64,000 nt of DNA from Silvania hatchlandensis (GCF_025564065.1 NZ_JAMGZK010000055.1:248001-312000), one strand, 5' to 3'. Shown: positions 47,372 to 58,790, counted from the first letter of the stretch. Program-made: numbers and translations. The notes: generated by a model from the letters alone, not told the origin.

Positions 47372-47776
47372 ATGAAAAAATTCGCTGCAATGGCTGCCAT
47401 TATGATGATCACCACCGCGCCGGTGTTTGCCGCTCAGGGCGGATTCACTGGACCGTCGGCTGCGCCAACCACCCAGTCCACGACTCAGCAGGGCGGTTTT
47501 GTTGACGCTAACGCCAATCTGACCACGGCGGTAAAAGCCAAAGATCTGAAAGACAACAGCTGGGTGAAACTGCGCGGCAACATCGTCGAGCGCCTGTCCG
47601 ATGACCGTTACCTGTTCCGCGACGCCAGCGGCACGGTCGATGTCGAAATCGATACCAAACACTGGAACGGTCAGACCGTCAGCCCGCAGGATCAGGTCGA
47701 GATCCAGGGCAAAGTCGATAAGGACTGGAACGAGTTTGAAATCGAAGTGAAACAGATCACTAAAGTGAATAAATAA
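47372..47776 (+). CDS. ygiW: OB-fold stress protein YgiW (VisP)
   Basis: 134 residues (E. coli 130). A signal peptide (cut after about residue 20, PVFAA) precedes a BOF/OB-fold domain with NSWVKLRGNIVERLSDDRYL and DVEIDTKHWNGQ. Salmonella VisP binds peptidoglycan and affects LPS modification and stress resistance; the E. coli protein is induced by peroxide and metal. It is divergent from qseBC, with a candidate QseB/PmrA box upstream, and ends at a terminator. Confidence 0.95.
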   Translation: MKKFAAMAAIMMITTAPVFAAQGGFTGPSAAPTTQSTTQQGGFVDANANLTTAVKAKDLKDNSWVKLRGNIVERLSDDRYLFRDASGTVDVEIDTKHWNGQTVSPQDQVEIQGKVDKDWNEFEIEVKQITKVNK

Positions 47777-47783
47777 GCTGAAA

Positions 47784-47810
47784 GAGGGCCGGTTTCGCGG
47801 CCCTTTTCTT
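47784..47810 (+). terminator. Rho-independent terminator after ygiW
   Basis: AGGGCC and GGCCCT form the stem around GGTTTCGC, with AAAG before and TTTTCTTTG after, 10 bases past the ygiW stop. Confidence 0.75.
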
Positions 47811-47894
47811 TGTGACTCGACTCGTCAGATAGGGTAGTATCTGCGGCAATATTGCCTGAAACCAACTGGTTTCTGAGTTGAGGGATCCCATTTA

Positions 47895-50153
47895 ATGAGC
47901 GATATGGCAGAGCGCCTCGCGCTACATGAATTTACTGAAAACGCCTATCTGAACTACTCCATGTACGTGATCATGGACAGGGCACTGCCGTTTATCGGTG
48001 ATGGCCTGAAACCGGTCCAGCGCCGCATCGTTTATGCGATGTCTGAACTGGGTCTGAGCGCCAGCGCAAAATTCAAAAAATCCGCCCGTACCGTGGGTGA
48101 CGTACTCGGTAAATACCATCCGCACGGCGACAGCGCCTGCTACGAAGCGATGGTATTGATGGCACAGCCATTCTCCTACCGCTATCCGCTGGTTGACGGC
48201 CAGGGGAACTGGGGGGCACCGGACGATCCGAAGTCGTTCGCGGCGATGCGTTATACCGAATCCCGACTGTCCAAATATGCAGAACTGCTGCTCGGCGAAC
48301 TGGGCCAGGGCACCGTCGACTGGGTACCAAACTTCGACGGCACCATGCAGGAGCCAAAGATGCTGCCTGCGCGCCTGCCGAACATTCTGCTGAACGGCAC
48401 CACTGGTATCGCGGTGGGTATGGCGACGGACATCCCGCCGCATAACCTGCGTGAAGTGGCGAAAGCGGCGATCACCCTGATCGAGCAGCCGAAAACTACC
48501 CTCGATGAAGTGTTGGATATTGTGCAGGGGCCGGACTACCCGACCGAAGCCGAAATCATCACCTCCCGCGCTGAAATCCGCAAAATCTACCAGAACGGTC
48601 GCGGCTCGGTGCGCATGCGCGCGGTGTGGACCAAAGAGGACGGTGCCGTGGTGATCACCGCGCTGCCGCACCAGGTTTCCGGCGCCAAAGTGCTGGAACA
48701 AATCGCCGCCCAGATGCGCAATAAAAAGCTGCCGATGGTTGACGATCTGCGTGACGAATCGGATCACGAGAACCCGACCCGTCTGGTGATCGTCCCGCGC
48801 TCCAACCGCGTGGACATGGAGCCGGTGATGAACCATCTGTTCGCCACCACCGATCTGGAAAAAAGCTACCGCATCAACCTGAACATGATCGGTCTGGATG
48901 GTCGTCCGTCGGTGAAAAATCTGCTGGAGATCCTCACCGAATGGCTGGCGTTCCGTCGCGATACCGTGCGTCGTCGTCTGGACTACCGTCTGGAGAAAGT
49001 GCTCAAGCGCCTGCATATCCTCGACGGTTTGCTGGTGGCGTTCCTCAATATTGACGAAGTGATTGAGATCATTCGCGGTGAAGATGAGCCGAAACCGGCG
49101 CTCATGTCGCGTTTTGGCATCAGCGAAACCCAGGCTGAAGCGATCCTCGAGCTGAAGCTGCGCCATCTCGCCAAACTGGAAGAGATGAAAATTCGCGGCG
49201 AGCAGAACGCGCTGGAAAAAGAGCGCGATCAGCTGCAGGCGATCCTCGCCTCCGAGCGCAAGATGAGTAACCTGCTGAAGAAAGAGCTGCAGGCAGATGC
49301 CGAAGCCTTCGGCGACGATCGTCGCTCTCCGCTGCGCGAGCGCGAAGAAGCCAAAGCGATGAGCGAGCATGACATGCAGCCGTCCGAGCCGGTGACCATT
49401 GTGCTGTCACAAAGCGGTTGGGTGCGCAGCGCCAAAGGTCACGACATCGACGCCCCGGGCTTAAGCTACAAAGCGGGCGACAGCTTCAAAGCGGCAGTGA
49501 AAGGCAAGAGCAATCAGCCGGTGGCGTTTATCGACACCACCGGGCGTAGCTACGCCATCGATCCGATTACCCTGCCGTCGGCGCGCGGCCAGGGCGAGCC
49601 GCTGACCGGCAAGCTGACGCTGCCGCCGGGTGCGACGGTTGAACACATGCTGATGGAAGGCGATGAGCAGAAGCTGCTGATGGCCTCCGATGCAGGCTAC
49701 GGCTTTATCTGTACCTTTAACGATCTGGTGTCGCGCAACCGCGCGGGCAAGGCGTTAATCAGCCTGCCGGATAACGCGCGCGTGATGGCGCCGCTGCTGA
49801 TTGAAGACGAGAGCCACATGCTGCTGGCGATCTCGGCCGCAGGGCGAATGCTGATGTTCCCGGTCAGCGACCTGCCGCAGCTGTCGAAAGGCAAGGGAAA
49901 TAAGATCATCAACATCGCCACGGCGGACGCCGCATCAGGGGAAGACAGTCTGGCGCACCTGCTTATTCTGCCGCCGCAGAGCACCCTTACCCTTCACGTG
50001 GGTAAACGCAAAATCAAACTGCGCCCGGAAGAGCTGCAGAAAGTGGTGGGCGAACGTGGACGTAAAGGCTCGTTGATGCGCGGTCTGCAGCGTATTGATC
50101 GCCTGGAGATCGACTCTCCACATCGCGGCAAAGCGAGCGAAGGCGAGGTGTAA
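47895..50153 (+). CDS. parC: DNA topoisomerase IV subunit A
   Basis: 752 residues, as in E. coli. The cleavage-rejoining subunit of topoisomerase IV. Catalytic Tyr120 is in [11 protein letters not shown]. The quinolone region is wild type at the classic positions: Ser80 and Glu84 in [10 protein letters not shown], so no ParC resistance change is visible. The C-terminal beta-pinwheel wraps DNA. It follows ygiW and a terminator; its own promoter should lie in 47811-47894. Confidence 0.98.
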   Translation: MSDMAERLALHEFTENAYLNYSMYVIMDRALPFIGDGLKPVQRRIVYAMSELGLSASAKFKKSARTVGDVLGKYHPHGDSACYEAMVLMAQPFSYRYPLVDGQGNWGAPDDPKSFAAMRYTESRLSKYAELLLGELGQGTVDWVPNFDGTMQEPKMLPARLPNILLNGTTGIAVGMATDIPPHNLREVAKAAITLIEQPKTTLDEVLDIVQGPDYPTEAEIITSRAEIRKIYQNGRGSVRMRAVWTKEDGAVVITALPHQVSGAKVLEQIAAQMRNKKLPMVDDLRDESDHENPTRLVIVPRSNRVDMEPVMNHLFATTDLEKSYRINLNMIGLDGRPSVKNLLEILTEWLAFRRDTVRRRLDYRLEKVLKRLHILDGLLVAFLNIDEVIEIIRGEDEPKPALMSRFGISETQAEAILELKLRHLAKLEEMKIRGEQNALEKERDQLQAILASERKMSNLLKKELQADAEAFGDDRRSPLREREEAKAMSEHDMQPSEPVTIVLSQSGWVRSAKGHDIDAPGLSYKAGDSFKAAVKGKSNQPVAFIDTTGRSYAIDPITLPSARGQGEPLTGKLTLPPGATVEHMLMEGDEQKLLMASDAGYGFICTFNDLVSRNRAGKALISLPDNARVMAPLLIEDESHMLLAISAAGRMLMFPVSDLPQLSKGKGNKIINIATADAASGEDSLAHLLILPPQSTLTLHVGKRKIKLRPEELQKVVGERGRKGSLMRGLQRIDRLEIDSPHRGKASEGEV

Positions 50154-50164
50154 TCTCGTTTCTC

Positions 50165-50185
50165 CCCCGCCGTTCAGGCGGGGGA
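50165..50185. terminator. GC-rich hairpin after parC
   Basis: CCCCCGCC (50165-50172) and GGCGGGGG (50178-50185) make a perfect 8-bp stem with loop GTTCA, 12 bases beyond the parC stop. No T run follows, so termination would be weak or Rho-aided. Confidence 0.55.
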
Positions 50186-50274
50186 TATCGTCACCACATC
50201 CTTTATAAAAACAAAGCAGTTACCCGAATACAGTTGCAGTATAATTGTCAGCTGTTCGGGCTTCAGAGGTCGCT

Positions 50275-51012
50275 ATGCTATTAATTGTTCGTTTAATCCT
50301 GGTTGTTATCTACTGCATCCTGGTCTGTATTTTCGGCTGCATTTACTGCCTGTTCAGCCCACGTAATCCGAAGCATGTCTCTACCTTCGGCCATATGTTT
50401 GGCCGCCTGGCACCGTTGTTTGGGTTGAAAGTAGAGACCCGTCTGCCCGAAGGGGCAGAGAAGTTTGGCAACGCCATCTATATCTGTAACCATCAGAATA
50501 ACTACGATATGGTCACCGCCGCTAAAATTGTGCAACCGCCAACCGTCACCGTAGGCAAAAAGAGCCTGCTGTGGGTGCCGTTCTTCGGTCTGCTCTACTG
50601 GCTGACCGGCAACCTGCTGATTGACCGCAACAACCGCACCAAAGCGCACGGGACTATTGCAGAAGTGGTCAGCCACTTTAAGAAGCGCAGAATTTCGATC
50701 TGGATGTTCCCGGAAGGCACCCGCAGCCGTGGGCGTGGCCTGCTGCCGTTTAAAACTGGCGCGTTTCATGCCGCAATTGCGGCCGGCGTACCGATTATTC
50801 CGGTGTGCGTTTCCACCACTTCGAATAAGATTAATCTTAACCGTCTGAACAACGGTCTGGCAATCGTTGAAATGCTGCAGCCGGTTGATGTGAGCAAGTA
50901 CGGTAAAGACCAGGTGCGCGAGCTGGCGGCGCATTGCCGTGAAATCATGCTCAATAAAATCGCTGCACTTGATAAAGAAGTCGCAGAGCGCGAAGCCGCT
51001 GGCAAGGTTTAA
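50275..51012 (+). CDS. plsC: 1-acyl-sn-glycerol-3-phosphate acyltransferase
   Basis: 245 residues, as in E. coli. It adds the second acyl chain to make phosphatidic acid in the inner membrane. The start is at 50275 (MLLIVRLILVVIY); the frame runs 10 codons further. An N-terminal hydrophobic helix precedes the catalytic HX4D motif NHQNNYD (His73, Asp78), and the glycerol-phosphate motif FPEGTRSRG follows at about 145-153. It is downstream of parC and 59 bases before ftsP. Confidence 0.97.
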   Translation: MLLIVRLILVVIYCILVCIFGCIYCLFSPRNPKHVSTFGHMFGRLAPLFGLKVETRLPEGAEKFGNAIYICNHQNNYDMVTAAKIVQPPTVTVGKKSLLWVPFFGLLYWLTGNLLIDRNNRTKAHGTIAEVVSHFKKRRISIWMFPEGTRSRGRGLLPFKTGAFHAAIAAGVPIIPVCVSTTSNKINLNRLNNGLAIVEMLQPVDVSKYGKDQVRELAAHCREIMLNKIAALDKEVAEREAAGKV

Positions 51013-51071
51013 GCCGGCAAGAAGGGAAAACGAATTCCCGTGTTGTTAGTACGTTTATACATGGAGCCAAT

Positions 51072-52484
51072 ATGTCACTCAGTCGCCGTCAGTTTATTCA
51101 GGCATCGGGAATCGCCCTATGTGCAGGTGCGGTTCCGCTGAGGGCAAACGCCGCCGGGCAGCAACAGCCGCTGCCCATTCCGCCGTTACTCGAATCCCGT
51201 CGCGGACAGCCGCTTTTCCTGACGCTGCAGCGTACCCACTGGACCTTTACCCAGGGCACGCGTGCCTCCGTCTGGGGCATTAACGGGCGTTATCTCGGTC
51301 CGACGGTCCGCGTCTGGAAGGGCGATGACGTGAAGCTGATTTACAGCAATCGTCTGGCGGAAAACATCGCTATGACCATCAGCGGTTTACAGGTGCCAGG
51401 CCCGCTTAAGGGCGGCGCGCCGCGTATGATGTCCCCGAGCGCTGACTGGGCACCGGTTCTGCCCGTTCGCCAGAACGCGGCGACCCTCTGGTATCATGCC
51501 AACACCCCGAACCGCACCGCGCAGCAGGTCTATAAAGGGCTGGCGGGTATGTGGCTGGTGGAGGATGAGGTAAGCAAATCGCTGCCCATTCCCAACCACT
51601 ACGGCGTCGACGATTTCCCGGTCATTATTCAGGATAAGCGTCTGGATAACTTCGGTACGCCGGAGTACAGCGAGCCGGGGAGCGGCGGGTTTGTCGGTGA
51701 TACGCTGCTGGTCAATGGCGTACAGAGCCCGTATGTCGAAGTGTCTCGCGGCTGGGTACGTCTGCGCCTGCTGAACGCCTCCAACTCGCGCCGCTATCAG
51801 CTGCAGATGAGCGACGGCCGGGCGCTGCACGTGATCGCCGGTGATCAGGGCTTTTTACCTGCTCCGGTCCCGGTAAAACAGCTGGCGCTGGCCCCGGGCG
51901 AGCGGCGCGAAATCCTGGTGGATATGACCAACGGCGATGAAGTGTCGATTACCTGTGGTGAAGCGGCGAGCATCGTTGACCGGCTGCGCGGCTTCTTTGA
52001 GCCGTCGAGCATTCTGGTTTCAACCCTGGTGCTGACCCTGCGTCCGACCGGCCTGCTGCCGCTGGTGACCGATACCCTGCCGATGCGCCTGCTGCCGGAA
52101 GAGATCATGAGCGGTACCGCGGTGCGCAGCCGCGATATCAGCCTCGGTGACGATCCGGGTATTAACGGCCAGCTGTGGGACGTTAACCGCATTGATATTA
52201 CTGCCCAGCAGGGCACGTGGGAGCGCTGGACGGTACGCGCCGAAATGCCGCAGTCGTTCCATATCGAAGGGGTGAGCTTCCTTGTGCGCAACGTCAACGG
52301 GGCGATGCCGTTCCCGGAAGACAGAGGCTGGAAAGACACCGTCTGGATCGATGGGCAGGTCGAACTGCTGGTCTACTACGGCCAACCGTCGTGGCCGCAC
52401 TTCCCGTTCCTGTTCCACAGCCAGACCCTGGAGATGATGGACAGAGGATCGGTCGGGCAGCTGCTGGTCAACCCGGCACCGTAA
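51072..52484 (+). CDS. ftsP: Cell division protein FtsP (SufI), multicopper-oxidase fold
   Basis: 470 residues, as in E. coli SufI. It stabilises the divisome under stress and is a classic Tat substrate: the signal [16 protein letters not shown] carries the twin arginines at residues 5-6 and ends near AN-A about residue 27. Three cupredoxin-like domains follow, but the copper-ligand His clusters of true multicopper oxidases are missing, as in E. coli. It is preceded by plsC and followed by a BIME. Confidence 0.96.
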   Translation: MSLSRRQFIQASGIALCAGAVPLRANAAGQQQPLPIPPLLESRRGQPLFLTLQRTHWTFTQGTRASVWGINGRYLGPTVRVWKGDDVKLIYSNRLAENIAMTISGLQVPGPLKGGAPRMMSPSADWAPVLPVRQNAATLWYHANTPNRTAQQVYKGLAGMWLVEDEVSKSLPIPNHYGVDDFPVIIQDKRLDNFGTPEYSEPGSGGFVGDTLLVNGVQSPYVEVSRGWVRLRLLNASNSRRYQLQMSDGRALHVIAGDQGFLPAPVPVKQLALAPGERREILVDMTNGDEVSITCGEAASIVDRLRGFFEPSSILVSTLVLTLRPTGLLPLVTDTLPMRLLPEEIMSGTAVRSRDISLGDDPGINGQLWDVNRIDITAQQGTWERWTVRAEMPQSFHIEGVSFLVRNVNGAMPFPEDRGWKDTVWIDGQVELLVYYGQPSWPHFPFLFHSQTLEMMDRGSVGQLLVNPAP

Positions 52485-52486
52485 TT

Positions 52487-52555
52487 CGCCGGGTAGCGGC
52501 TGTGCTTACCGGGCCTACAGGTCCGCAGGCCCGGTAAGCGCAGGCTACCGGGCTT
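52487..52555. repeat. BIME (two inverted REP units) after ftsP
   Basis: CGCCGGGTAGCGGCTGTGCT then TACCGGGCCTACAGG, followed by an inverted unit CAGGCCCGGTAAGCGCAG then GCTACCGGGC. The two REP units face each other, the typical BIME layout. It fills the ftsP-ygiQ gap. Confidence 0.85.
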
Positions 52556-52644
52556 TAACACTCCCCGCACAATACCCCTTCATTTCCCGTATTAATCCAG
52601 CGTATAATCCCCGCCCTTTTGATTATTTTTTCTCCGGAAGCATT

Positions 52645-54819
52645 ATGAGCGCAATATCCTTGATCCAGCCGGATCGAGACCTCTTCTCCTGGCCCCAGTA
52701 CTGGGCAGCCTGTTTTGGACCGGCGCCATTCCTGCCGATGTCCCGCGAAGAGATGGACCAACTGGGCTGGGACAGCTGCGACATTATTCTGGTGACGGGC
52801 GACGCCTACGTCGATCACCCGAGCTTTGGCATGGCGATCTGCGGTCGTATGCTCGAAGCGCAGGGTTTCCGCGTGGGGATCATTTCCCAGCCGGACTGGA
52901 ACACCAAAGATGATTTTATGCGCCTCGGCAAACCGAACCTGTTCTTCGGCGTGACCGCGGGCAACATGGATTCGATGATCAACCGCTACACCGCCGACCG
53001 TAAGCTGCGTCACGATGACGCCTACACCGCGGATAACGTGGCGGGCAAGCGTCCGGATCGCGCCACTCTCGTGTACACCCAGCGTTGTAAAGAAGCATGG
53101 AAAGACGTGCCGGTCATTCTGGGTGGCATTGAGGCGAGCCTGCGCCGTACCGCGCATTACGACTACTGGTCCGATACCGTGCGCCGTTCGGTGCTGGTGG
53201 ACTCCAAAGCTGACATGCTGATCTTCGGCAACGGTGAACGACCGCTCGTAGAAGTGGCGCACCGTCTGTCCCAGGGTGAGCCAGTGAGCAACATTCGCGA
53301 CGTGCGTAATACCGCGATCATGGTCAAAGAAGCGCTCCCGGGCTGGAGCGGGGTCGATTCCCGCATCATTGATATGCCGGGCAAAATCGACCCGATCCCG
53401 CATCCGTATGGCGACGATCTGCCGTGTGCGGATAACAAACCGGTTGAGCCGAAAAAAGCCGAAGCCAAAGCCGTGGTGGTTCAGCCGCCGCGTCCGAAGC
53501 CGTGGGAAAAAACCTACGTGCTGCTGCCGTCCTTCGAGAAAGTGAAGGGCGACAAAGTGCTCTACGCTCACGCGTCACGTATTCTGCACCATGAAACTAA
53601 CCCGGGCTGCGCGCGCGCCCTGATGCAAAAGCACGGCGAGCGCTTTATCTGGGTTAACCCGCCGGCGATCCCGCTGTCGACCGAAGAGATGGACAGCGTC
53701 TTTGCCCTGCCGTACAAGCGTGTGCCGCACCCGGCGTACGGTGATAGCCGTATTCCAGCATATGAGATGATCCGTTTCTCGATCAACATCATGCGCGGCT
53801 GCTTCGGGGGCTGCTCGTTCTGTTCAATCACCGAGCACGAAGGGCGCATTATCCAGAGCCGTTCCGAAGAGTCGATCGTCAACGAGATCGAAGCGATTCG
53901 CGACACGGTTCCGGGCTTTACCGGCGTTATCTCGGATCTGGGCGGCCCAACCGCCAACATGTACATGCTGCGCTGTAAATCGCCGCGCGCGGAACAGACC
54001 TGCCGTCGTCTCTCCTGCGTCTATCCGAGCATTTGTGAGCACATGGACACCAACCACGAGCCGACGATCAACCTGTACCGTCGCGCCCGTGACCTGAAGG
54101 GCATCAAGAAGATCCTGATTGCGTCCGGCGTGCGCTATGACATCGCGGTAGAAGATCCGCGCTACATCAAAGAGCTGGCGACCCACCACGTGGGCGGCTA
54201 TCTGAAGATTGCTCCGGAGCATACCGAAGAAGGCCCGCTGTCGAAGATGATGAAGCCGGGCATGGGCAGCTACGACCGCTTCAAGGAGCTGTTCGATACC
54301 TACTCCAAACAGGCCGGGAAAGAGCAGTATCTGATCCCATACTTCATCTCTGCGCACCCGGGTACGCGTGATGAAGACATGGTCAACCTGGCACTGTGGC
54401 TGAAACAGCGCCGCTTCCGACTGGATCAGGTACAGAACTTCTACCCGTCGCCGCTGGCGAACTCGACCACCATGTATTACACCGGCAAGAACCCGCTGAG
54501 TAAGATTGGCTATAAGAGTGAGGATGTGGTGGTGCCGAAGGGTGACAAACAGCGTCGACTGCACAAAGCGCTGCTGCGTTACCACGATCCCGCTAACTGG
54601 CCGCTGATCCGTCAGGCGCTGGAAGATATGGGTAAAAAGCACCTGATTGGTTCACGTCGCGACTGCCTGGTGCCGTCACCGACGCTGGATGAGATGCGCG
54701 AAGCGCGTCGTCAGAATCGCAATACGCGCCCGGCGCTGACCAAACACACGCCGATCGTGCATCAACGTTCGAACGGGACGGCGGGTGCGAAGAAAAGTGT
54801 AAAACGTAAGATCGGTTAA
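52645..54819 (+). CDS. ygiQ: Radical SAM protein YgiQ
   Basis: 724 residues (E. coli family about 739, where it was once annotated as split). A large radical SAM enzyme with an N-terminal DUF and a central TIM-barrel. The 4Fe-4S motif is CFGGCSFC, with Cys386, Cys390 and Cys393 in [13 protein letters not shown]. The C-terminal part is basic ([15 protein letters not shown]). The reaction is unknown, and the E. coli gene is uncharacterised. It lies alone between two REP-type repeats. Confidence 0.93.
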   Translation: MSAISLIQPDRDLFSWPQYWAACFGPAPFLPMSREEMDQLGWDSCDIILVTGDAYVDHPSFGMAICGRMLEAQGFRVGIISQPDWNTKDDFMRLGKPNLFFGVTAGNMDSMINRYTADRKLRHDDAYTADNVAGKRPDRATLVYTQRCKEAWKDVPVILGGIEASLRRTAHYDYWSDTVRRSVLVDSKADMLIFGNGERPLVEVAHRLSQGEPVSNIRDVRNTAIMVKEALPGWSGVDSRIIDMPGKIDPIPHPYGDDLPCADNKPVEPKKAEAKAVVVQPPRPKPWEKTYVLLPSFEKVKGDKVLYAHASRILHHETNPGCARALMQKHGERFIWVNPPAIPLSTEEMDSVFALPYKRVPHPAYGDSRIPAYEMIRFSINIMRGCFGGCSFCSITEHEGRIIQSRSEESIVNEIEAIRDTVPGFTGVISDLGGPTANMYMLRCKSPRAEQTCRRLSCVYPSICEHMDTNHEPTINLYRRARDLKGIKKILIASGVRYDIAVEDPRYIKELATHHVGGYLKIAPEHTEEGPLSKMMKPGMGSYDRFKELFDTYSKQAGKEQYLIPYFISAHPGTRDEDMVNLALWLKQRRFRLDQVQNFYPSPLANSTTMYYTGKNPLSKIGYKSEDVVVPKGDKQRRLHKALLRYHDPANWPLIRQALEDMGKKHLIGSRRDCLVPSPTLDEMREARRQNRNTRPALTKHTPIVHQRSNGTAGAKKSVKRKIG

Positions 54820-54825
54820 ACCTGT

Positions 54826-54859
54826 TGCCCGGTGGCGCTAGCGCTTACCGGGCCTACAG
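54826..54859. repeat. REP unit after ygiQ
   Basis: GCCCGGTGGCGCTAGCGCT followed by TACCGGGCCTACAG, a REP hairpin in the convergent ygiQ-dkgA gap, similar to those after ftsP and exbD. Confidence 0.8.
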
Positions 54860-54870
54860 CATCGCAGTTA

Positions 54871-55698
54871 CTACCCGCCAAACTGGTCCGGATCCGGCCC
54901 TAAACGCTTGCCTTTATCCAGCTTCGCAATCTCGCTCAGCTCGTCTTTATCCAGACGGAAATCCCACACGTCGAAGTTCTCAGCGATGCGCGATGGGGTC
55001 ACGGATTTCGGGATCACCACTAAACCGCAGTCCAGATGCCAGCGAATCACAATCTGCGCCGGGGTTTTGCCGTATTTGTCGGCCAGCTCGCGGATAATCT
55101 TCTGATCGAAAACGCCTTCGCCGCCCTGCGCCAGCGGGCTCCAGGATTCAGTCTGGATCTTGTGGGTCGCATTCCAGGCGTGCAGCTGACGCTGCTGCAT
55201 CAGCGGATGCAGTTCGATCTGGTTGATCACCGGGGCGACGCCCGTCTCATCAATCAGCCGCTGCAGATGGTGGATCTGGAAATTACACACCCCGATGCTC
55301 TTCACCAGACCGGCTTTTTGCAGGTCGATCATTCCATGCCAGGCGTCGACATAGTGATCGATAGCCGGAACCGGCCAGTGCATCAGATACAGGTCGACGA
55401 AATCGAGCTGCAGCTTGTCCAGGCTCTCCTGGAGCGCATCGGCCGGACGCTTTTGATCGTCATTCCACAGCTTCGTGGTGATAAATAACTCATCGCGAGG
55501 CAGACCGGCGCTGGCCAGTGCGCTCCCCACGCCGGTTTCATTTTTGTATGCAGCAGCGGTATCAATCGACCGGTAGCCGACCTCCAGCGCCTTGTGAATG
55601 GCGGACACGACCTCGTCGTTACCGGCTTTCCATACGCCGAGCCCCAGTTGGGGCATTACGCTACCGTCCTGAAGCTTGATTACGGTTGGGTTTGCCAT
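54871..55698 (-). CDS. dkgA: 2,5-diketo-D-gluconate reductase A (aldo-keto reductase)
   Basis: 275 residues, like E. coli DkgA (YqhE). An NADPH-dependent aldo-keto reductase acting on methylglyoxal and other aldehydes as well as 2,5-diketogluconate. Family motifs are VGYRSIDTAAAYKNE (Asp and Tyr of the catalytic tetrad), FITTKLW (Lys), LYLMHWP (His), and the C-terminal VIPKSVTPSRIAEN cofactor loop. It is 105 bases downstream of yqhD, and the pair is induced by YqhC in E. coli. Confidence 0.96.
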   Translation of the reverse strand: MANPTVIKLQDGSVMPQLGLGVWKAGNDEVVSAIHKALEVGYRSIDTAAAYKNETGVGSALASAGLPRDELFITTKLWNDDQKRPADALQESLDKLQLDFVDLYLMHWPVPAIDHYVDAWHGMIDLQKAGLVKSIGVCNFQIHHLQRLIDETGVAPVINQIELHPLMQQRQLHAWNATHKIQTESWSPLAQGGEGVFDQKIIRELADKYGKTPAQIVIRWHLDCGLVVIPKSVTPSRIAENFDVWDFRLDKDELSEIAKLDKGKRLGPDPDQFGG

Positions 55699-55720
55699 CT
55701 TTCCTCCTTCATTTGCTCAT

Positions 55721-55744
55721 CCACCGGGGGCAGGCCCCCGGTGG
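55721..55744. other. Hairpin between yqhD and dkgA
   Basis: CCACCGGGGG and CCCCCGGTGG form a perfect 10-bp stem around CAGG. No T run follows. It could be a weak terminator or an mRNA stabiliser separating yqhD and dkgA messages. Confidence 0.6.
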
Positions 55745-55803
55745 CGTATGTGCATTAAGCCTGGCCTAAATGCCGAAAAACGAAAGGTAAGATCGAAAAT
55801 CCC

Positions 55804-56967
55804 TTAGCGAGCGGCCTCGTAAATGCGACGGCTGACGTCGAGGGTAATGTCGCCATGTTCCCCGATGTGCGTCATCCCGTGTTCTTCAAGTTTTGCCAGC
55901 AGGGCAGGGATTGTGCTGCCGTCCAGATCGTAGCCGGAGAGGCGCGTCGGAACGCCCATCTGCTCGAAGAAGTTACGGGTCGCAACGATGGCGGCATCGA
56001 TACGTTCGTCTTCAGAACCGGCGGTGATCCCCCACACGCGCTCAGCGTACTGCAGCAGTTTGGCGCGTTTGGTGTCGCGTTTTTCGTTCCACAGTGCAGG
56101 CAGAACCACCGCCAGCGTCTGGGCGTGATCGAGGCCGTGCATCGCGGTCAGCTCGTGGCCCAGCATATGGGTTGCCCAGTCCTGCGGCACGCCTGCACCG
56201 ATCAGGCCGTTCAGCGCCTGGGTGGCAGCCCACATCACGTTGGCGCGCACGGCGTAGTTTTCTGGCTCTTTCAGGGCCAGCGGGCCGTCTTCGATCAGGG
56301 TCAGCAGAATACCTTCCGCGAAGCGATCCTGGATTTTGCCGTCAACCGGGTAAGTAACATACTGCTCAACGGTATGCACAAAAGCATCCACCACGCCGTT
56401 CGCCACCTGACGCGGCGGCAGGGTGTAGGTGTAAACCGGATCCAGCACCGCGAAGACCGGCTGGACGTGTTCGTTCATAAAGGCCTGCTTGTCGCCGGTG
56501 GTTTTACGCGAAATTACCGCGCCTTTGTTGGATTCAGAACCGGTGGCTGGCAGGGTCAGCACCGAGCCCATCGGGATCGCGCTGTTAATGTCGCTGCCGC
56601 CGTTTTGCAGGATCTGCCACGGGTCGATACCGTCCGGGTAGTGGGCGGCTGCGGCGATAAACTTGGTGCCATCCAGCACCGAACCGCCGCCGACCGCCAG
56701 CAGGAAGGTGATGTTCTCTTCGCGGGCGATTTTCACCGCGTTCATCAGCGTTTCGTACGACGGGTTCGGCTCGATGCCGCCGAACTCACGCACGTCCAGG
56801 CCGTCGAGTGCGGCATACACCTGGTCCAGCACGCCGGTTTTCTTCACGCTGCCGCCGCCGTAGGTGATCAGCACGCGAGCGCCGGTTGGGATCTGCTCGC
56901 GCAGGTCGGCGATAGCGCCTTTACCAAACAGAATGCGGGTTGGGGTATGCAGGTTAAAATTGTTCAT
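55804..56967 (-). CDS. yqhD: NADPH-dependent alcohol dehydrogenase YqhD
   Basis: 387 residues, as in E. coli. An iron- or zinc-dependent group III alcohol dehydrogenase that reduces short aldehydes, lowering damage from lipid peroxidation products. The start is at 56967 (MNNFNLHTPTRILFGKG); 64 in-frame codons upstream are not homologous. The cofactor loop GGGSVLDGTKFIA and the metal-binding stretch VDAFVHTVEQY, with later His residues in MLGHELTAMHGLDHAQ, are present. It is divergent from its activator yqhC. Confidence 0.97.
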   Translation of the reverse strand: MNNFNLHTPTRILFGKGAIADLREQIPTGARVLITYGGGSVKKTGVLDQVYAALDGLDVREFGGIEPNPSYETLMNAVKIAREENITFLLAVGGGSVLDGTKFIAAAAHYPDGIDPWQILQNGGSDINSAIPMGSVLTLPATGSESNKGAVISRKTTGDKQAFMNEHVQPVFAVLDPVYTYTLPPRQVANGVVDAFVHTVEQYVTYPVDGKIQDRFAEGILLTLIEDGPLALKEPENYAVRANVMWAATQALNGLIGAGVPQDWATHMLGHELTAMHGLDHAQTLAVVLPALWNEKRDTKRAKLLQYAERVWGITAGSEDERIDAAIVATRNFFEQMGVPTRLSGYDLDGSTIPALLAKLEEHGMTHIGEHGDITLDVSRRIYEAAR

Positions 56968-57161
56968 TGCTCGTTCCCTTAGGTGGGTGAAAAACGTGGC
57001 GGCGCAGACGGCTGCCTGATGGTGCTCATTGTGGCGAGCGCAGGCTATCCTCTCAATGCACATTTCTGCCGATGTCTTGCCCATTTCTACACAGTGCTGG
57101 AGAAAATGGGTAAACCTGCGCACACTGTCATCATCGGAAACCGTACCCGGACTCAGCAAAG

Positions 57162-58061
57162 ATGAACCGTGAAGAGACGTGCCTGCAGCTCACTGCGCAA
57201 ATTAACACACTGAAAGATAATGCAAATAAGCTTGATGACCTGCTACCAGACGTTCGTCTGCTGTACGGCACACAGCCCGGGCCACGCACGCCAGTGATGT
57301 ATCAGCCCGGTATCATTTTTCTCTTTTCTGGCCATAAAACTGGCTATATCAATGAGCGGGTGTTCCGCTATGACACCCGTGAATATTTGCTTCTGACAGT
57401 ACCTTTACCCTTCGAATGTGAAACCTTCGCGACAGAGGCGGTGCCGCTGGCCGGTATTCGCTTAAATATTGATATTCTGCAGCTGCAGGAGCTGCTGATG
57501 GATATTGGCGAGGACGAACTATTTTGCCCGTCGATGGCGGCCAGCGGCATTAACTCTGCCGCCCTGTCGGATGAGATCCTCTGCGCTATTGAACGTCTGC
57601 TGGACGTGATGGCGCGCCCGCTGGATGCGCGCATCCTCGGCAAGCAGATTATCCGTGAGATCCTGTATCACGTCCTGCTGGGGCCGGGCGGCGGGGCACT
57701 GCTGGCGCTGGTCAGCCGTCAGACCCACTTTAGCCTGATCAGCCGGGTGCTGAAGCGCATCGAAAGCCAGTACACCGAAAACCTGAGCGTGGATCAGCTG
57801 GCGGCCGAGGCCAACATGAGCGTTTCGGCGTTCCACCATAATTTTAAGTCGGTCACCAGCACCTCGCCGCTGCAATATCTCAAAAGCTATCGTCTGCACA
57901 AAGCGCGCATGATGATGATCCACGACGGGATGAAGGCCAGCGCGGCGGCGCTACGGGTGGGTTATGAGAGCGCGTCGCAGTTCAGTCGGGAGTTTAAACG
58001 CTACTTTGGCGTCACGCCGGGGGAAGATGCAGCGCGGATCCGCACGATGCAGGGGATGTGA
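57162..58061 (+). CDS. yqhC: AraC-type activator YqhC
   Basis: 299 residues. It activates yqhD-dkgA in E. coli in response to aldehydes. The N-terminal ligand domain (AraC_N type, with [20 protein letters not shown]) is followed by two helix-turn-helix units at about 205-250 ([20 protein letters not shown]) and 255-295 ([20 protein letters not shown]). ATG 57162 was chosen; the intergenic gap to yqhD is 194 bases and should hold its operator. A dispersed palindrome follows the gene. Confidence 0.94.
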   Translation: MNREETCLQLTAQINTLKDNANKLDDLLPDVRLLYGTQPGPRTPVMYQPGIIFLFSGHKTGYINERVFRYDTREYLLLTVPLPFECETFATEAVPLAGIRLNIDILQLQELLMDIGEDELFCPSMAASGINSAALSDEILCAIERLLDVMARPLDARILGKQIIREILYHVLLGPGGGALLALVSRQTHFSLISRVLKRIESQYTENLSVDQLAAEANMSVSAFHHNFKSVTSTSPLQYLKSYRLHKARMMMIHDGMKASAAALRVGYESASQFSREFKRYFGVTPGEDAARIRTMQGM

Positions 58062-58075
58062 TGGTGCGGGCTGTT

Positions 58076-58121
58076 GCCCTCACCCTAACTCTCTCCCTGT
58101 GGGAGAGGGCAGGGGTGAGGG
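58076..58121. repeat. Dispersed palindromic repeat (CCCTCACCC type)
   Basis: CCCTCACCCTAACTCTCTCCC and GGGAGAGGGCAGGGGTGAGGG form a long imperfect hairpin between convergent yqhC and yghB. A degenerate copy lies at 7016-7049 after mug, so this family is distinct from the GGCCCGGTAAGC REPs. Confidence 0.8.
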
Positions 58122-58130
58122 GAGTAACCG

Positions 58131-58790
58131 TCAGGCGCTACAGTACTTCTTCTTAATCACCACCGCGATGGTACCCACCAGACCCGCCACCAGCAGGAAC
58201 ATCGGCAGGATCATCAGGAAGGTCATCACCTGGTCTTCGTGGCGCTTCACGAACGGGATCATGCTCAGGGCATAGCCAAAGGTGGTCACTACGCCGACCC
58301 ACAGCAGCGCGCTCAGCCAGTTAAAGAACTGGAAGCGGCGATTAGAGAGGCCGGAAATCCCCGCCATCGTTGGCAGCAGGGTGCGTACAAAGGCCAGGAA
58401 GCGTCCGGCCAGCAGGGCCAGCAGGCCGTGGCGATCAAACATACAGGTTGCCCGCTGGTGATACTTATACGGCAGCTGCGCCAGCCAGCTTTTCACGATC
58501 CGCGTATTACCGAGCCAGCGGCCCTGCAGATAGCTCAGCCAGCAGCCCAGGCTGGCTGCGGAGGTGAGGATAACCATCGTCGAGGTAAAGTCCATCACCC
58601 CTTTCGCAATCAGCGCGCCTGCCAGCAGCAGCAGACTGTCGCCGGGTAAAAAGGAGGCGGGCAGTAACCCATTTTCCAGGAACAGGGTGGCGAACATGAC
58701 GAAGTAAACCACCCCGACTACATGCGGGTCCGCCAGCGCTGCAAAGTCGTGTTGCCAGAGTGCAGCGATAATATCGTGAATAACAGCCAT
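58131..58790 (-). CDS. yghB: DedA-family membrane protein YghB
   Basis: 219 residues, as in E. coli. DedA/SNARE-associated protein with about five membrane segments; needed with its paralogue YqjA for cell division, pH and membrane potential. Conserved DedA motifs are [25 protein letters not shown] (about 36-60, with charged Glu and Asp in the membrane), and [23 protein letters not shown]. Recent work links DedA proteins to lipid carrier flipping. It is convergent with yqhC and lies 142 bases downstream of metC on the same strand. Confidence 0.95.
   Translation of the reverse strand: MAVIHDIIAALWQHDFAALADPHVVGVVYFVMFATLFLENGLLPASFLPGDSLLLLAGALIAKGVMDFTSTMVILTSAASLGCWLSYLQGRWLGNTRIVKSWLAQLPYKYHQRATCMFDRHGLLALLAGRFLAFVRTLLPTMAGISGLSNRRFQFFNWLSALLWVGVVTTFGYALSMIPFVKRHEDQVMTFLMILPMFLLVAGLVGTIAVVIKKKYCSA

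Noticed and set aside
47922..49370. 482-residue minus-strand frame
   Set aside because: Antisense to parC, a complete and well-recognised gene.
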